Positions 23,698 through 31,620 of a stretch of 44,902 nt of DNA are shown in pieces. This stretch comes from an uncultured Pelagibacteraceae bacterium (GTDB lineage Bacteria; Pseudomonadota; Alphaproteobacteria; Pelagibacterales; Pelagibacteraceae): contig CACKFV010000009.1 in NCBI GenBank assembly GCA_902599605.1, positions 1-44,902 on the forward strand, in the 5' to 3' direction. The notes under the pieces were generated by a model that had not been told where the DNA came from, searched no databases, and worked only from the letters and a program-made list of their open reading frames with translations. Each line of letters starts with the position of its first letter. Positions within the stretch are counted from its first letter, which is position 1. The position numbers were made by a program, and so were the translations under genes.

Positions 23698-24150
23698 TTA
23701 GTTTATTTTTTTTTCCCATTTAAGACTTGATCTATTTAGATTTGATTTTTTAATAGCTTTTGTCTTAAATTTTTCAAATAAAGTTGGTTCCCAAATTTGG
23801 AAAGTTTTTCCTAAGCCAACAAATAAAATTCTCGTTTTTATTTTTGAATGTTGAAGAAGTTTTTTTGTTAAAGATATCCTGCCCTCTGTGTCAAAAATTA
23901 AATTTACACTCTCTGATAAAATTGAAGTAGCAAAATAGTCTTTTTTTTCCTCAAAAGGATTTAGATTATCAATTGTATCTGATATTTTTTCAATTCTGTC
24001 TTGAGGCCAAGCCTCTAAACATTGTTGATTAAAAGAGGGGAAACAAATAATACTATTAAAACCTAAGCTGGACAAATGTGATCTAAACTGTGCAGGCACA
24101 GACACCCTTCCTTTTTTGTCTATATTGTTTTCGTAAGTCGATAAAAACAT
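23698..24150 (-). CDS. mraZ: MraZ transcriptional regulator
   Basis: An AbrB/SpoVT-like DNA-binding protein that represses its own dcw promoter. Two tandem MraZ domains are visible. The first has NIDKKGRVSVPAQFR near the N-terminus, and the second has FDTEGRISLTKKLLQHSKI at about residues 84-102. Length 150 is typical. It is the first gene of the dcw run and has a promoter with TGGGN boxes just upstream. The last 20 residues are basic. Confidence 0.95.
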   Translation of the reverse strand: MFLSTYENNIDKKGRVSVPAQFRSHLSSLGFNSIICFPSFNQQCLEAWPQDRIEKISDTIDNLNPFEEKKDYFATSILSESVNLIFDTEGRISLTKKLLQHSKIKTRILFVGLGKTFQIWEPTLFEKFKTKAIKKSNLNRSSLKWEKKIN

Positions 24151-24162
24151 AATCCATAATTA

Positions 24163-24194
24163 ACCCATTTGGGTATTTATGGGAATATATGGGT
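24163..24194. promoter_or_regulatory. MraZ-box operator (TGGGN repeats)
   Basis: On the plus strand three TGGGN pentamers stand at 24170, 24180 and 24190, each separated by exactly five bases. A fourth TGGGT lies on the minus strand at 24167-24163, making the palindrome CCCATTTGGG. E. coli MraZ is known to bind TGGGN repeats with 5-base spacers. The boxes cover the -10 element and likely transcription start of mraZ, so binding would repress the cluster. The assignment is by pattern. Confidence 0.75.
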
Positions 24195-24212
24195 TTTTAA
24201 TGCAACCGTCAA
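24184..24212 (-). promoter_or_regulatory. sigma70-type promoter of mraZ/dcw cluster
   Basis: On the minus strand TTGACG (24212-24207) and TATATT (24189-24184) are separated by 17 bases, a near-consensus promoter. Transcription would start near 24177, some 25-30 bases before the mraZ ATG. It overlaps the TGGGN boxes. Confidence 0.7.
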
Positions 24213-24273
24213 TACCTATAATTTAAGCCCATTCTTTAGGAAGAACATTAATGAAACAAAATTTTTAGTGATT

Positions 24274-24625
24274 TGCTAGACAAGCTATAAGCCGGGTTCT
24301 GTCATTTAAACTTATCATTTATCTAGGCCTTAAGTTGCCTTAAGGCTCAAGCAACTAACCCTGATGACTAGCCAAAGACTGCTTTTAGTTTTCACAATGT
24401 CATCTCTACTCAGTCTTGCTCTCAGTGGGGTTTTCCATGCGTTATCTGTTACCAAATAACCGGTGTGCTCTTACCACACCTTTTCACCCTTGCCTTGATG
24501 AGGCGGTTTATTTTCTGTGGCACTATCCCTAGGGTTTCCCCCGCCAGTCGTTAACTGGCACTGTGTCTTTGTAGAGCCCGGACTTTCCTCTTTAAAAATT
24601 AAAGCGATAAGTCACTTATCTAGCA
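24274..24625 (-). ncRNA. rnpB: RNase P RNA (bacterial class A)
   Basis: The catalytic RNA that trims tRNA 5' leaders. On the minus strand the hallmark GAGGAAAGTCCGGGCTC lies near the 5' end (about 24591-24575), and the matching 3' motif ACAGAACCCGGCTTA is near 24302-24288. The ends form helix P1: TGCTAGA (24625-24619) pairs with TCTAGCA (24280-24274), which sets the boundaries and gives about 352 nt. A TATAAT-like -10 (24656-24651) lies just upstream, so the primary transcript may begin near 24644 before trimming. It fills the gap between mraZ and the amidase gene. Confidence 0.95.
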
Positions 24626-24661
24626 CATAGTTTTTTACAGTAATTTTGTGATTATACAATC

Positions 24662-25390
24662 TTAATTTAATCCTCGTTTTATGAGGTTTTTTGCTATTTC
24701 TAAACACTCATTATCAATTTTTCCATTAATTGCTTTTGATCTAAATCTTCTTTGAAAAGCTTTAATAACAGACTTTGAATATTTGGTCTTTTTATTTATT
24801 TGGCAATAACCTATTTTTTTAAGATAAAGATTGAAAAGGCTTTTATTTTTTTTTGAAACTCCAATATCTTTAAATTTTAGATATTTTTTAGGCAAATTAT
24901 ACCAAATACCTATTTTATGTTTAGCTAGATATTTCCATGGAAATTTTTCTCCAGGGTCTTTTTTTCTATTTGGCGCAATATCAGAATGACCTAAGAAATT
25001 CTTGCTTTTAATGTTATATTTTTTTTTTAAAATTTTTGATAGTAATAAAAGACTTTTGATCTGTTTTGTTGAAAATTTTCCATATTTATTAGTGTGGCCA
25101 GAGTTTTGAATCTCAATACCTATTGATCTACTATTTAAATTTTTATGACACTTCCAACACGACAAACCCGCATGCCAGGCAACAAATTTATCAGGGATCA
25201 TATTAATGATTGTTCCATCTCTTTTGATAAAATAGTGGCAACTTACCTTTGAGCTTCTATTTGCCAATCTCTCAATTGCTTTTTTTTCAGATACCATTCC
25301 AGTATAATGAAAAATAACGTAAATAATTCTCTTTGATGATCTCTTAAATTCGTCAAAATTTATTGAATAATTTTGTTTTAAAATTTTCAT
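24662..25390 (-). CDS. N-acetylmuramoyl-L-alanine amidase (AmpD/AmiD family, amidase_2 plus C-terminal peptidoglycan-binding-like domain)
   Basis: A zinc amidase that cuts MurNAc from the peptide stem. The amidase_2 domain spans residues 20 to 160: IFHYTGM has the first zinc His, FLGHSDIAP the second, and DPGEKFPW the Asp/Lys catalytic region; AWHAG and SIGIEIQNSG are also typical. The last 60 residues (VIKAFQRRFR, INGKIDNECL) resemble a peptidoglycan-binding domain. No signal peptide is visible, which suggests a cytoplasmic recycling role like AmpD, though AmiD-type proteins share this layout. It is divergent from mlaA. Confidence 0.9.
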   Translation of the reverse strand: MKILKQNYSINFDEFKRSSKRIIYVIFHYTGMVSEKKAIERLANRSSKVSCHYFIKRDGTIINMIPDKFVAWHAGLSCWKCHKNLNSRSIGIEIQNSGHTNKYGKFSTKQIKSLLLLSKILKKKYNIKSKNFLGHSDIAPNRKKDPGEKFPWKYLAKHKIGIWYNLPKKYLKFKDIGVSKKNKSLFNLYLKKIGYCQINKKTKYSKSVIKAFQRRFRSKAINGKIDNECLEIAKNLIKRGLN

Positions 25391-25446
25391 TAATGCCTAT
25401 TTATCGAGGTTTTTTCGACAAATTTCTGATTTACTTTGCACTAAGA

Positions 25447-25452
25447 TATAAT
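25447..25452 (+). promoter_or_regulatory. putative -10 element of the mlaA-mlaC promoter
   Basis: A perfect TATAAT stands 13 bases before the mlaA ATG in the 75-base divergent gap. No good -35 hexamer is seen at 17 bases. The leader would be very short (about 7 nt), perhaps nearly leaderless. Confidence 0.35.
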
Positions 25453-25465
25453 ATACAGGATTTAA

Positions 25466-26239
25466 ATGAATAGAATAATAGTAACTCTGTTTACAATTTT
25501 TATAATTCAATTACTGGTTGTAAAGAAAACATACGGTAATGAAGGTGAGGTTAGAGATTGTTTTGAAAACCTTAATAGAGCTACATTTGCCTTAAATATG
25601 AGTTTAGATAAAGTGATTTTCAAACCTATATCAAAAGGGTATAGAAAGCTTCCATCTTCAATAAGAACAGGAACTGGTAATGCTTTAAATAATTTATCAA
25701 ATTTAATCACAATACCAAATAACTTATTACAGGGCGATTTTGGATCCGCCGCAAATAATAGTGCTAGACTTATAATCAATACCACACTTGGTATAGCTGG
25801 TATTTTTGATCCAGCTAATTCATTTGGATTTGAAAAAAGAGATAAAGAAGATTTTGGACAAACGCTTGGGGTAATGGGAGTTGGAGAAGGTTGTTATCTA
25901 GTTTTGCCAGTATTAGGTCCAACTACTGTAAGAGATACTGTTGGATCATTCATTGCAATGAATGGTGGAGATGTATGGCATAATATTACTGTGCGAGACG
26001 ATGAGGAATATGTTAAGGAGTTTAAAGAGTCAGACTATTGGGCTTCTAGAGTTACGTCAGGCGTAGATTTCAGGGCCAAAAATTTAGAGGCATTTAATGC
26101 TATTGAAAAAAACTCGGTTGATTTATATGCAACAGTAAGAAGTTTGTATTTGCAAGATAGAAAGAAAAAAATTAATAATTCGAGTGACAAAACTGAAGCC
26201 ATGGAAGATGGTGACTGGGACACTCTAGAAAATCAATAA
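25466..26239 (+). CDS. mlaA: MlaA (VacJ) outer-membrane lipid-asymmetry protein
   Basis: Extracts mislocalised phospholipids from the outer leaflet of the outer membrane and passes them to MlaC. Matches to the family include FENLNRATFALNMSLD, PISKGYRKLPSSIRTG, NNLLQGDFGSAANNSARLIINTT, DFGQTLGVMGVGEG and YLVLPVLGPTTVRD. An N-terminal hydrophobic signal (about 3-22) is present, but there is no lipobox Cys directly after it; the only early Cys is residue 32 inside the domain. Length 257 is usual. mlaC follows 11 bp downstream. Confidence 0.9.
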   Translation: MNRIIVTLFTIFIIQLLVVKKTYGNEGEVRDCFENLNRATFALNMSLDKVIFKPISKGYRKLPSSIRTGTGNALNNLSNLITIPNNLLQGDFGSAANNSARLIINTTLGIAGIFDPANSFGFEKRDKEDFGQTLGVMGVGEGCYLVLPVLGPTTVRDTVGSFIAMNGGDVWHNITVRDDEEYVKEFKESDYWASRVTSGVDFRAKNLEAFNAIEKNSVDLYATVRSLYLQDRKKKINNSSDKTEAMEDGDWDTLENQ

Positions 26240-26250
26240 AATTCTAAAGC

Positions 26251-26844
26251 ATGAAGGTTTTGAAAAACATTTTTGGTTCAATATTAATTCTGTTTTTTCT
26301 GATAAATAACTCCTGGTCAAAAAGTGCTACAGAATTTATTAGTTCATTGTCTTCTGAAGCGTCTAACATTTTGTCTAGCAAACTTTCAGAAGACGAAAAA
26401 ATTATAAGATTAAAAGAAATCGGAGAAAAATCTGTTGATATAGATGGAGTAGGTTTATATACTTTGGGCAAATACAGAAAAGCACTTAACGATAGCCAAA
26501 AAGAACAATATAAAGAACTTTTCAGAAATTATTTTTTAAAGAGTTTTTCAGGTCGTCTAGTAGGTTATACTGATGCTAAAATAGCTGTCTTGTCTGAAGA
26601 AATCAAAAATGAGAAATATACAATTGTTTATTCGAAATTAATTGGAACTTCGGATAGACCAGAGGTTAAAATAGATTGGAGAGTTTATACCAAAGATCCC
26701 GAAAACCTTTTAATCAGAGATTTAGTTATTGAAGGATTGAGTCTAGCACGCACACAAAAAGAAGAATTTAATTCTATAATAGCTAATAACGATGGTAATA
26801 TTGAAGCTTTATTTGAGAATTTAAACAAATTTTTAGAAAATTAA
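26251..26844 (+). CDS. mlaC: MlaC-like periplasmic phospholipid carrier
   Basis: A soluble periplasmic protein that shuttles phospholipid between MlaA and the inner-membrane MlaFEDB transporter. The N-terminus is a signal peptide (about 1-23, ending near NSWSKS). The mature part has LGKYRKALNDSQKEQYKELF, a typical Ttg2D/MlaC helix, then KIDWRVYTKD and IRDLVIEGLSLARTQKEEF near the C-terminus. Length 197 is normal. It follows mlaA closely. No mlaFED genes are in the window. Confidence 0.9.
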   Translation: MKVLKNIFGSILILFFLINNSWSKSATEFISSLSSEASNILSSKLSEDEKIIRLKEIGEKSVDIDGVGLYTLGKYRKALNDSQKEQYKELFRNYFLKSFSGRLVGYTDAKIAVLSEEIKNEKYTIVYSKLIGTSDRPEVKIDWRVYTKDPENLLIRDLVIEGLSLARTQKEEFNSIIANNDGNIEALFENLNKFLEN

Positions 26845-26921
26845 TAATCATTTTATTTTAAAAGATATTGTCAATTTAATTTTATTATAACGTATTAAGG
26901 TTTATTATACGGTTTTAAAAT

Positions 26922-27623
26922 ATGGATAAATTTACAATAGTAATCCCTGTTTATAATGAAGCAAAAAATTTAGGAATTCTTATCCCAAAGATTTACAAAG
27001 AACTTATAAATATAAAATTTGAACTAATTATTGTAGATGATAGTTCTAATGACGGGACATCTAAAGTTTTAAAAAAATTTAAAAAAAAAAATTTTAAACA
27101 TATAATTAGGAAAAAAGAGAGAGATTTATCAAAATCTTGCATAGATGGATTTAAAAAAGCAAGTTCTAAAAACATAATTGTTATGGATGGTGATTTACAA
27201 CATAAACCTAGTGATATTAAAAAATTTTTAAATGTTTTTTATAAAAATAGACCAGACTTTGTTGTTGGTACTCGTGATTTATTTAAGAATAAGAAACATA
27301 ACCTGAACTTCTTTAGACTTTTTGCCTCAAGAATATTAATTTTAGTTGTCAGTTCTCTATTAGGAAATAAAACCTCTGATCCTATGAGTGGTTTTTTTAT
27401 GTTTAAAAAAAGTGTGTTTAAAAAATCTCAAAAAAAATTAATAAAAAAGGGTTATAAAATATTACTAGATCTACTTTATATTAGAGATCAAAGAGTTCGA
27501 GTTATCGACGTTAACATCAATTTTGATAACAGGATGAAGGGCAAAAGCAAAATGAATTTGAAGATTCTATTTAATCTAATTTCAATGATTTCAAAGAAAT
27601 TTTTTAGCAGAGTCTTTCTATGA
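26922..27623 (+). CDS. GT2 glycosyltransferase, dolichyl/polyprenyl-phosphate mannose synthase type
   Basis: A membrane-associated GT2 transferase, likely moving a sugar from a nucleotide donor to polyprenyl phosphate. Family motifs are VIPVYNEAKNLGILI, IIVDDSSNDGTS, the DxD-like MDGDLQHKP and DPMSGFFMFKK. The 233 residues correspond to the catalytic domain with a short hydrophobic C-terminal stretch (ILFNLISMI) and no multi-span tail. The stop is 1 bp from the end of a tRNA gene on the other strand. The sugar is unknown. Confidence 0.85.
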   Translation: MDKFTIVIPVYNEAKNLGILIPKIYKELINIKFELIIVDDSSNDGTSKVLKKFKKKNFKHIIRKKERDLSKSCIDGFKKASSKNIIVMDGDLQHKPSDIKKFLNVFYKNRPDFVVGTRDLFKNKKHNLNFFRLFASRILILVVSSLLGNKTSDPMSGFFMFKKSVFKKSQKKLIKKGYKILLDLLYIRDQRVRVIDVNINFDNRMKGKSKMNLKILFNLISMISKKFFSRVFL

Positions 27624-27624
27624 T

Positions 27625-27701
27625 TGGTGGGCCCGCCAGGACTCGAACCTGGGACCAATACATTATGAGTGTACTGCTCTAACCAACTGAGCTACAGGCC
27701 C
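27625..27701 (-). tRNA. tRNA-Ile2 (CAT anticodon, lysidine type)
   Basis: A 77-nt cloverleaf with all stems paired, canonical D-loop (AGTTGGTTA) and T-loop (TTCGAGT), and encoded CCA. The anticodon loop is CTCATAA. The CAT anticodon could be Met or Ile2. The acceptor pairs C4-G69 and C5-G68 are known TilS determinants of Ile2 and are absent from E. coli elongator tRNA-Met, so Ile2 is favoured. Confidence 0.85.
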
Positions 27702-27751
27702 TTTGCAACATCTGTATATCTTTTTTTTATTCTATTCAAGAGCGATTAAAA

Positions 27752-27826
27752 TGGTGGGCCGTGTTGGTTACGCTCCAACTACCCCTGCAATGTCAATGCA
27801 GTACTCTACTATTGAGCTAACGGCCC
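27752..27826 (-). tRNA. tRNA-Val (GAC) with non-canonical D- and T-loops
   Basis: A 75-nt cloverleaf: acceptor GGGCCGT/ACGGCCC, D-stem GCTC/GAGT, anticodon stem CTGCA/TGCAG, T-stem GTTGG/CCAAC and encoded CCA. The anticodon loop TTGACAT gives GAC (Val). The T-loop is AGCGTAA instead of the usual TTCRANN, and the D-loop AATAGTA lacks GG. All stems are intact, so it is more likely an unusual working tRNA than a pseudogene. Confidence 0.85.
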
Positions 27827-27845
27827 GAAATAAAATTAAACTATT

Positions 27846-29096
27846 TTAATCATTTTTTTTTGAAAAAATATTTGTTTTTTTATTTACTGCATACATTAAT
27901 GAAAAATTAATCATAAATAAAGTTAAGTTATAATTATTAAAAAAAGGACCACTAGGCAACACTGGGATAAAGTTAATCAGTAAGAAAACAAGACAACCTA
28001 CTTGAATATAATTTTTGCTATCAATTATTTTTCTGATAATACGAAAAGCAAGGTAAAAGAATATGGACATTATAATTATCGTTCCAATAATTCCATGCTC
28101 GGATAACATCTCAATATATATTTGATGAGGATGAGTTAAGCACCGATACTCCTTTTGGATTGAATTTTTTTTTGGATCACATGTCTCAATTCTGTAATTC
28201 TTGTTTCCTACACCAAACCAAGGATTATTTTTAAAAACATAAAAACCAGATTTGTAGAGAGTTATATATATACTTTTATCTAAAAACTCTTTTCTCTCAT
28301 CCTTTAATTTAATCTTACTATAAATTAGATCTATGTATCTAAATTTAAGATAATCCGAAAAGTTGATTGCAAAAAAGAAAATTGCAAAAATTGATATAAA
28401 AATTAAAATTTTTTGTTTAAGTTTAACATAATCAATCATAGATATAAAAATTATAATACCTATTAAAGCCTTTAAACTATTTGACCTCTCGCCCGTCAAC
28501 ATTATTCCTATTAGACAAAATAAGATTATAAGTAATCCTAATGCTTTATATTTTTTTTTTGTTTTAAAAAAACTTAAAATATAGCCAAAGATTATAAAAG
28601 AAAATCCGCAAATAAATGATCCAGCTATCGGTTCATTTCTAAAAAAACTTATAATTCTATCACCGTAAATTTGATCAATTTTTCCAAAACCAAAAATGTT
28701 ACTTCCTGTAAATCTTTCAATATAAATGTCAACTAAAACTATAAAAAAAATAGTCATCCAAATTTTCAAAACATCTAAATTTTTTTCGTTAATTGAAAAA
28801 AGATAATTTACCATTACAAAGAATAAAATAAAACGTACAAAACCAAAGTTTCTAAAAATTCCCGACATCATATCAACTGAGATTAACGAGTTAAATAAAA
28901 GATAAATATTTAAAATTATTAAAAAGAGAACTGGTTTAAAGTCATAGATCTTAATATAATTTTTAGAAAAATAAATGAATGCAAAACATAAAATTAATAA
29001 TACGATATTTAGTAAAGAAACACTTGAACCTATAATAATTGAAATAGGTAAAATAGAAAACAATACTTTCAGTATATTTGTTTTAATATTATTCAT
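27846..29096 (-). CDS. O-antigen ligase / polymerase-like membrane protein (Wzy_C family)
   Basis: A polytopic membrane protein of 416 residues with about ten to twelve hydrophobic segments. The large periplasmic loop is at about residues 250-325 and contains NPWFGVGNKNYR and the family hallmark THPHQIYIEMLSEHGIIG. It would join O-antigen or capsule to lipid A-core (WaaL) or polymerise repeat units (Wzy); the sequence does not decide which. An Arg-containing loop (GERSNSLKALIG) is also typical. It is the first island gene past the tRNAs. Confidence 0.82.
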   Translation of the reverse strand: MNNIKTNILKVLFSILPISIIIGSSVSLLNIVLLILCFAFIYFSKNYIKIYDFKPVLFLIILNIYLLFNSLISVDMMSGIFRNFGFVRFILFFVMVNYLFSINEKNLDVLKIWMTIFFIVLVDIYIERFTGSNIFGFGKIDQIYGDRIISFFRNEPIAGSFICGFSFIIFGYILSFFKTKKKYKALGLLIILFCLIGIMLTGERSNSLKALIGIIIFISMIDYVKLKQKILIFISIFAIFFFAINFSDYLKFRYIDLIYSKIKLKDERKEFLDKSIYITLYKSGFYVFKNNPWFGVGNKNYRIETCDPKKNSIQKEYRCLTHPHQIYIEMLSEHGIIGTIIIMSIFFYLAFRIIRKIIDSKNYIQVGCLVFLLINFIPVLPSGPFFNNYNLTLFMINFSLMYAVNKKTNIFSKKND

Positions 29097-29190
29097 TTTT
29101 TCTTCTTAAAATAAGTTAATTCATGTTTTTCATTGGTTTTTTTTGTTTATATATTAAAAATTATTACATTAAATAATATAAAAAAAAAAT

Positions 29191-29949
29191 ATGGATAAAA
29201 TAAGTTCTCCTCTTTTCTCAATTATTACACCCGTTTTGAATAATAAAGGTGGTTTATTAGAAACAATAAAAAGTATAAAAAAACAAAATTTTGGTAACTA
29301 TGAATATATAGTAATAGATGGCGGCTCTACAGACGGGACTTTGGAGGTTATAAAAAATGAAAAGTTTATAACTAAATGGATATCAGAAAAGGACGAGGGT
29401 ATATACGACGCTATTAATAAAGGTCTAAGATTTTCAAAGGGAAAAATCATAAATACAATAAATTCCGGGGATCGTTACTATTCAAAAAAATCTTTAGAAA
29501 TTATAAAAAAATATTTTGATGAGAATAATGTATCTTTTGTTTTTGGTGCTGTCTTAAAAAAAAAAATACTTTATAAATATCAACCTAGAAAAATATTTTG
29601 GACATTTAATTTTTATCCCGCTCACTCAAGTGGTTTTTTTGTTAAAAAAGAAGTTCATGATAAAATAGGTAATTATAGTCTCAAGTTTCCTTGTTCATCA
29701 GATTATGATTTTTTTTGGAGATTAATTAAAAAAAACAATTATAAGGGAATATCAACAAAGGAAGATGAAATTATTGGAATTTTTGAACGAGGTGGATTTT
29801 CATCAAAGTATGGTGTTTTTAAACATATTTGGGAAGAAACACTAATTAGACTAAACAACAGACAAAACGTGTTTGTTGTCTTAACAATTTTAATACTTAG
29901 GTTACTTAAAAATTTTTACAAGTTATTCATTAAGACTGATAAGATTTAA
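29191..29949 (+). CDS. GT2 family glycosyltransferase
   Basis: A GT-A fold transferase for surface-polysaccharide assembly. Motifs are FSIITPVLNNKGGLLETIKS, VIDGGSTDGTLEVI, EKDEGIYDAINKGL (WcaE-like) and the metal-site region INSGDRYY. HSSGFFVKKEV and CSSDYDFFWRLI mark the acceptor half. Length 252. Its 3' end overlaps the convergent epimerase gene by 20 bp. Donor and acceptor are unknown. Confidence 0.88.
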   Translation: MDKISSPLFSIITPVLNNKGGLLETIKSIKKQNFGNYEYIVIDGGSTDGTLEVIKNEKFITKWISEKDEGIYDAINKGLRFSKGKIINTINSGDRYYSKKSLEIIKKYFDENNVSFVFGAVLKKKILYKYQPRKIFWTFNFYPAHSSGFFVKKEVHDKIGNYSLKFPCSSDYDFFWRLIKKNNYKGISTKEDEIIGIFERGGFSSKYGVFKHIWEETLIRLNNRQNVFVVLTILILRLLKNFYKLFIKTDKI

Positions 29950-30898
29950 ACCATTTCACTGTATTTAGTAAACCTTCATTATAATTTATAAATTTTGTTT
30001 TTTTGACAAGTTTTTTAATCTTTGTATTTGACCCATGAGTTTTGAGTATTTCAATTTTCTGTTTTGCAACTTTTTTAATTTTACACTTTTTTCCATAGTT
30101 TTTTTCTAAACATTTTATAAATGAAAGTAAATTGGTTGGACGTCCTGAACAAATATTAAAAATATTGTTTTGGAAATATTTTTTTTTTTTAATTAGCAAA
30201 ATCTTATATAATATTTCGATAACATCTTTAATATAAGTAAAATCACGTGTATGTTTTCCAAAATTATATAAATCAATAACTTTCCCTTTTTTGATTGCAT
30301 TAAGGTATTTTAGGTATAACATATCTGGTCTGCCCCACTCACCGTAAACTGTGAATAATCTCAAACCCATAACGGGGATGTCAAAATTTTTATAATATAA
30401 ATTTGCAAGCTGCTCATTAAGTGCTTTTGTTGATGCATACAAATTTTTTTGAATTCCATTTGATCTTTCAGAAATTGGAAATTTTTTTTGATCTCCATAG
30501 ATTGAACTTGATGAGGCATAAATTAACCTAGCTTTTTTTATCTTAGCTAATTCTAATATGTTTAAAAAACCTTTTAAATTGCTCCTTATATAACTTTCAG
30601 GATTTATTAAAGAATATCTTACTCCTGCCTGAGCAGCAAAATTAAAAATGATATCGATATTTTTATTTAAAAAAAACTTTTTAAGAGAATTCATCTCAGA
30701 AATATCAATTTTTGAAAAGGTAAAATTTATGTTTTTTTTAAGGATATTAAGTCTATCCTTTTTAAGTTTAACTGAATAATAATTATTTAAATTATCAATA
30801 CCAAAAACCTTGTAATTTTTAACTGATAGAATTTTTTTGCAGAAATGGAAACCAATAAAACCGGCAGCTCCTGTGACTAGTATATTTTTCTTTTTCAT
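29930..30898 (-). CDS. NAD-dependent nucleotide-sugar epimerase (UDP-glucuronate 4-epimerase-like)
   Basis: An extended SDR enzyme acting on a UDP-sugar. NAD-binding VTGAAGFIGFHFCKK, IDNLNNYY (typical of UDP-glucuronate/galacturonate epimerases), FAAQAGVRYSLINPE, the catalytic YASTK and GLRLFTVYGEWGRPDM are visible. Length 322 is typical. It is the last gene of a minus-strand operon (34640 to 29930) with 4-bp ATGA overlaps. UDP-galacturonate production is plausible, but the exact substrate is inferred. Confidence 0.88.
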   Translation of the reverse strand: MKKKNILVTGAAGFIGFHFCKKILSVKNYKVFGIDNLNNYYSVKLKKDRLNILKKNINFTFSKIDISEMNSLKKFFLNKNIDIIFNFAAQAGVRYSLINPESYIRSNLKGFLNILELAKIKKARLIYASSSSIYGDQKKFPISERSNGIQKNLYASTKALNEQLANLYYKNFDIPVMGLRLFTVYGEWGRPDMLYLKYLNAIKKGKVIDLYNFGKHTRDFTYIKDVIEILYKILLIKKKKYFQNNIFNICSGRPTNLLSFIKCLEKNYGKKCKIKKVAKQKIEILKTHGSNTKIKKLVKKTKFINYNEGLLNTVKWFKSYQS

Positions 30899-31620
30899 TT
30901 ACTACTTTTTTCCATTTTTAATTTAATAATTTCTAAAATTTTAGATATTTTAAGCGATTTTTCTAAATTTTTTTTTGTATTGAATTTATTTTTTAGAAAA
31001 TCTTTTATCATAATCTTTAAATTATCTCTATTTGAATAAATTTTTTTATTATTAAAAGTATAGGTTTTTTTTTTATTAGTAACATATTTAAAATTAAAAA
31101 ATCTGTCTTTTATATAAAAATTTAATTCCAGATATTCTTTTGAATTAATTATTTTTAATTTGTCAATGTCTATATTTCTAATTTTTTTAATTAAATAACC
31201 AATATCGTGGTAAAGAAATCTGTATAAAAGATCGAATCTCTTTTTTGACTTATTTGACTTATTTACATCTAATTTGCTTCTATAAATAAAATTTTTATTT
31301 TTCAAATTTAAGTTTGGATAATAATTAGAAATATCTGATATAAAGATATTTTTAAATTTTAATTTTTTCATTTGTTCCAGTTCATTTTTTTTTCTAGAAA
31401 TTGGTTTTTCGCAAAAAATTTTTTTATCAGTATTTTTTAATAATTTTAAAAATTTGAAGTGAGATTTATCATCTGTAACAATAAAAAAAGTATTAAATTT
31501 ATCTTTTTCCTTTTTAAAATTGTCTCTTCTACTAATAATTTTAACGGAATAATTTAGCTCCCTTAATTTTTTAATAATTTTTTTACCCCAATTTCCTGAT
31601 CCTATTACTCCTATTTTCAT
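30895..31620 (-). CDS. short Gfo/Idh/MocA-type oxidoreductase
   Basis: The N-terminal Rossmann motif (GVIGSGNWGKKIIKKL) and the CEKPIS motif identify a Gfo/Idh/MocA NAD(P)-dependent dehydrogenase. At 241 residues it is about 80-100 shorter than usual, mostly in the C-terminal substrate domain. It probably acts on a sugar or sugar nucleotide in polysaccharide synthesis. It is coupled by 4-bp overlaps to the FAD oxidoreductase before it and the epimerase after it. Confidence 0.72.
   Translation of the reverse strand: MKIGVIGSGNWGKKIIKKLRELNYSVKIISRRDNFKKEKDKFNTFFIVTDDKSHFKFLKLLKNTDKKIFCEKPISRKKNELEQMKKLKFKNIFISDISNYYPNLNLKNKNFIYRSKLDVNKSNKSKKRFDLLYRFLYHDIGYLIKKIRNIDIDKLKIINSKEYLELNFYIKDRFFNFKYVTNKKKTYTFNNKKIYSNRDNLKIMIKDFLKNKFNTKKNLEKSLKISKILEIIKLKMEKSSK

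Noticed and set aside
24232-24245. TTCTT/AAGAA hairpin after rnpB, possible terminator
   Set aside because: Only 5 bp, AT-rich, and no T-run follows on the minus strand.
27625-27701. Elongator tRNA-Met as identity of the CAT tRNA
   Set aside because: C4-G69 and C5-G68 pairs match lysidine-type Ile2 rather than Met; Met is kept only as a minor alternative.
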